Shown: positions 33,985-34,055 of the stretch, in pieces
How the letters are laid out: every line of letters starts with the position of its first letter
How positions within the stretch are numbered: position 1 is the first letter of the stretch
Assembly (NCBI GenBank): GCA_021846945.1
Contig: JAJZVZ010000038.1
Coordinates: forward strand, 1 to 34,055
Length of the DNA: 34,055 nt
Source of the DNA: Acidobacteriota bacterium
GTDB taxonomy: Bacteria > Acidobacteriota > Terriglobia > Terriglobales > Acidobacteriaceae
Reading direction: 5' to 3'
Made by a program: the position numbers and the translations under genes
The notes under the pieces: generated by a model
What the model was told of the DNA's origin: nothing
Databases searched by the model: none
What the model saw: only the letters and a program-made list of their open reading frames with translations

Positions 33985-34055
33985 ATGAAGGCGAATCCGG
34001 CGTTTCAGAGCGTGGCGGGCACATTCTTATGCTCTTTGGCGTGGTCTGCCGTGCG
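33985..34055 (+). CDS. Start of a further gene with a signal-like N-terminus (truncated by window)
   Basis: ATG 33985 has ATAGGA six bases upstream, a good ribosome-binding site. The 23 visible codons read MKANPAFQSVAGTFLCSLAW, then SAV, which resembles a short signal peptide. Nothing more can be said; the frame is open to the edge. Confidence 0.4.
   Translation, partial: MKANPAFQSVAGTFLCSLAWSAV

Overview
The window reads as chromosomal DNA from a member of the Acidobacteriota, most likely class Terriglobia. This is an inference from a partial VWFA-related acidobacterial-type protein at the left edge, a GH79 enzyme of the kind known from Acidobacterium, high GC, and many predicted secreted carbohydrate-active enzymes. 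I see no insertion sequence, prophage, CRISPR array, rRNA or tRNA.

Left part (1-9.2 kb): partial VWFA-domain protein, acyltransferase-3 with a small overlapping two-helix membrane protein, proC, a secreted protein of unknown function, sucD-sucC, then divergent trpD and a SIMPL-domain protein. 9.3-14 kb: a DODA-type extradiol dioxygenase, followed by a three-gene L-rhamnonate module (exported amidohydrolase/lactonase, MFS permease, L-rhamnonate dehydratase). 14.1-15.9 kb (minus strand): a divergent EF-P-like protein, an archaeal-type adenosine-specific kinase and a YbaK-type deacylase. A 600-bp region without a convincing gene and an orphan OppD-like ATPase follow. 17.5-19.8 kb: hddA-gmhA-hddC for nucleotide-activated D-glycero-D-manno-heptose.

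Right part: a minus-strand pair of GH120 beta-xylosidase and GH1 beta-glucosidase (xylan/oligosaccharide use), rpoD with a strong terminator, and dnaG (macromolecular-synthesis pair split by about 550 bp). A plus-strand group follows: a PA2779-like small membrane protein, a C39 cysteine peptidase and a TPR/beta-barrel protein. Then come YceI and pirin, a GH79 enzyme converging on pirin, and the first codons of one more gene at the right edge.

The most unusual signals are: (1) a near-identical imperfect palindrome overlapping a -10-like box at the same distance upstream of three genes at two loci (dioxygenase, YceI, pirin), pointing to a small regulon controlled by an unlinked repressor; (2) the compact PA2779/C39/TPR-barrel gene set; (3) the EF-P paralogue with a rewritten lysine loop, overlapping an adenosine-specific kinase gene.
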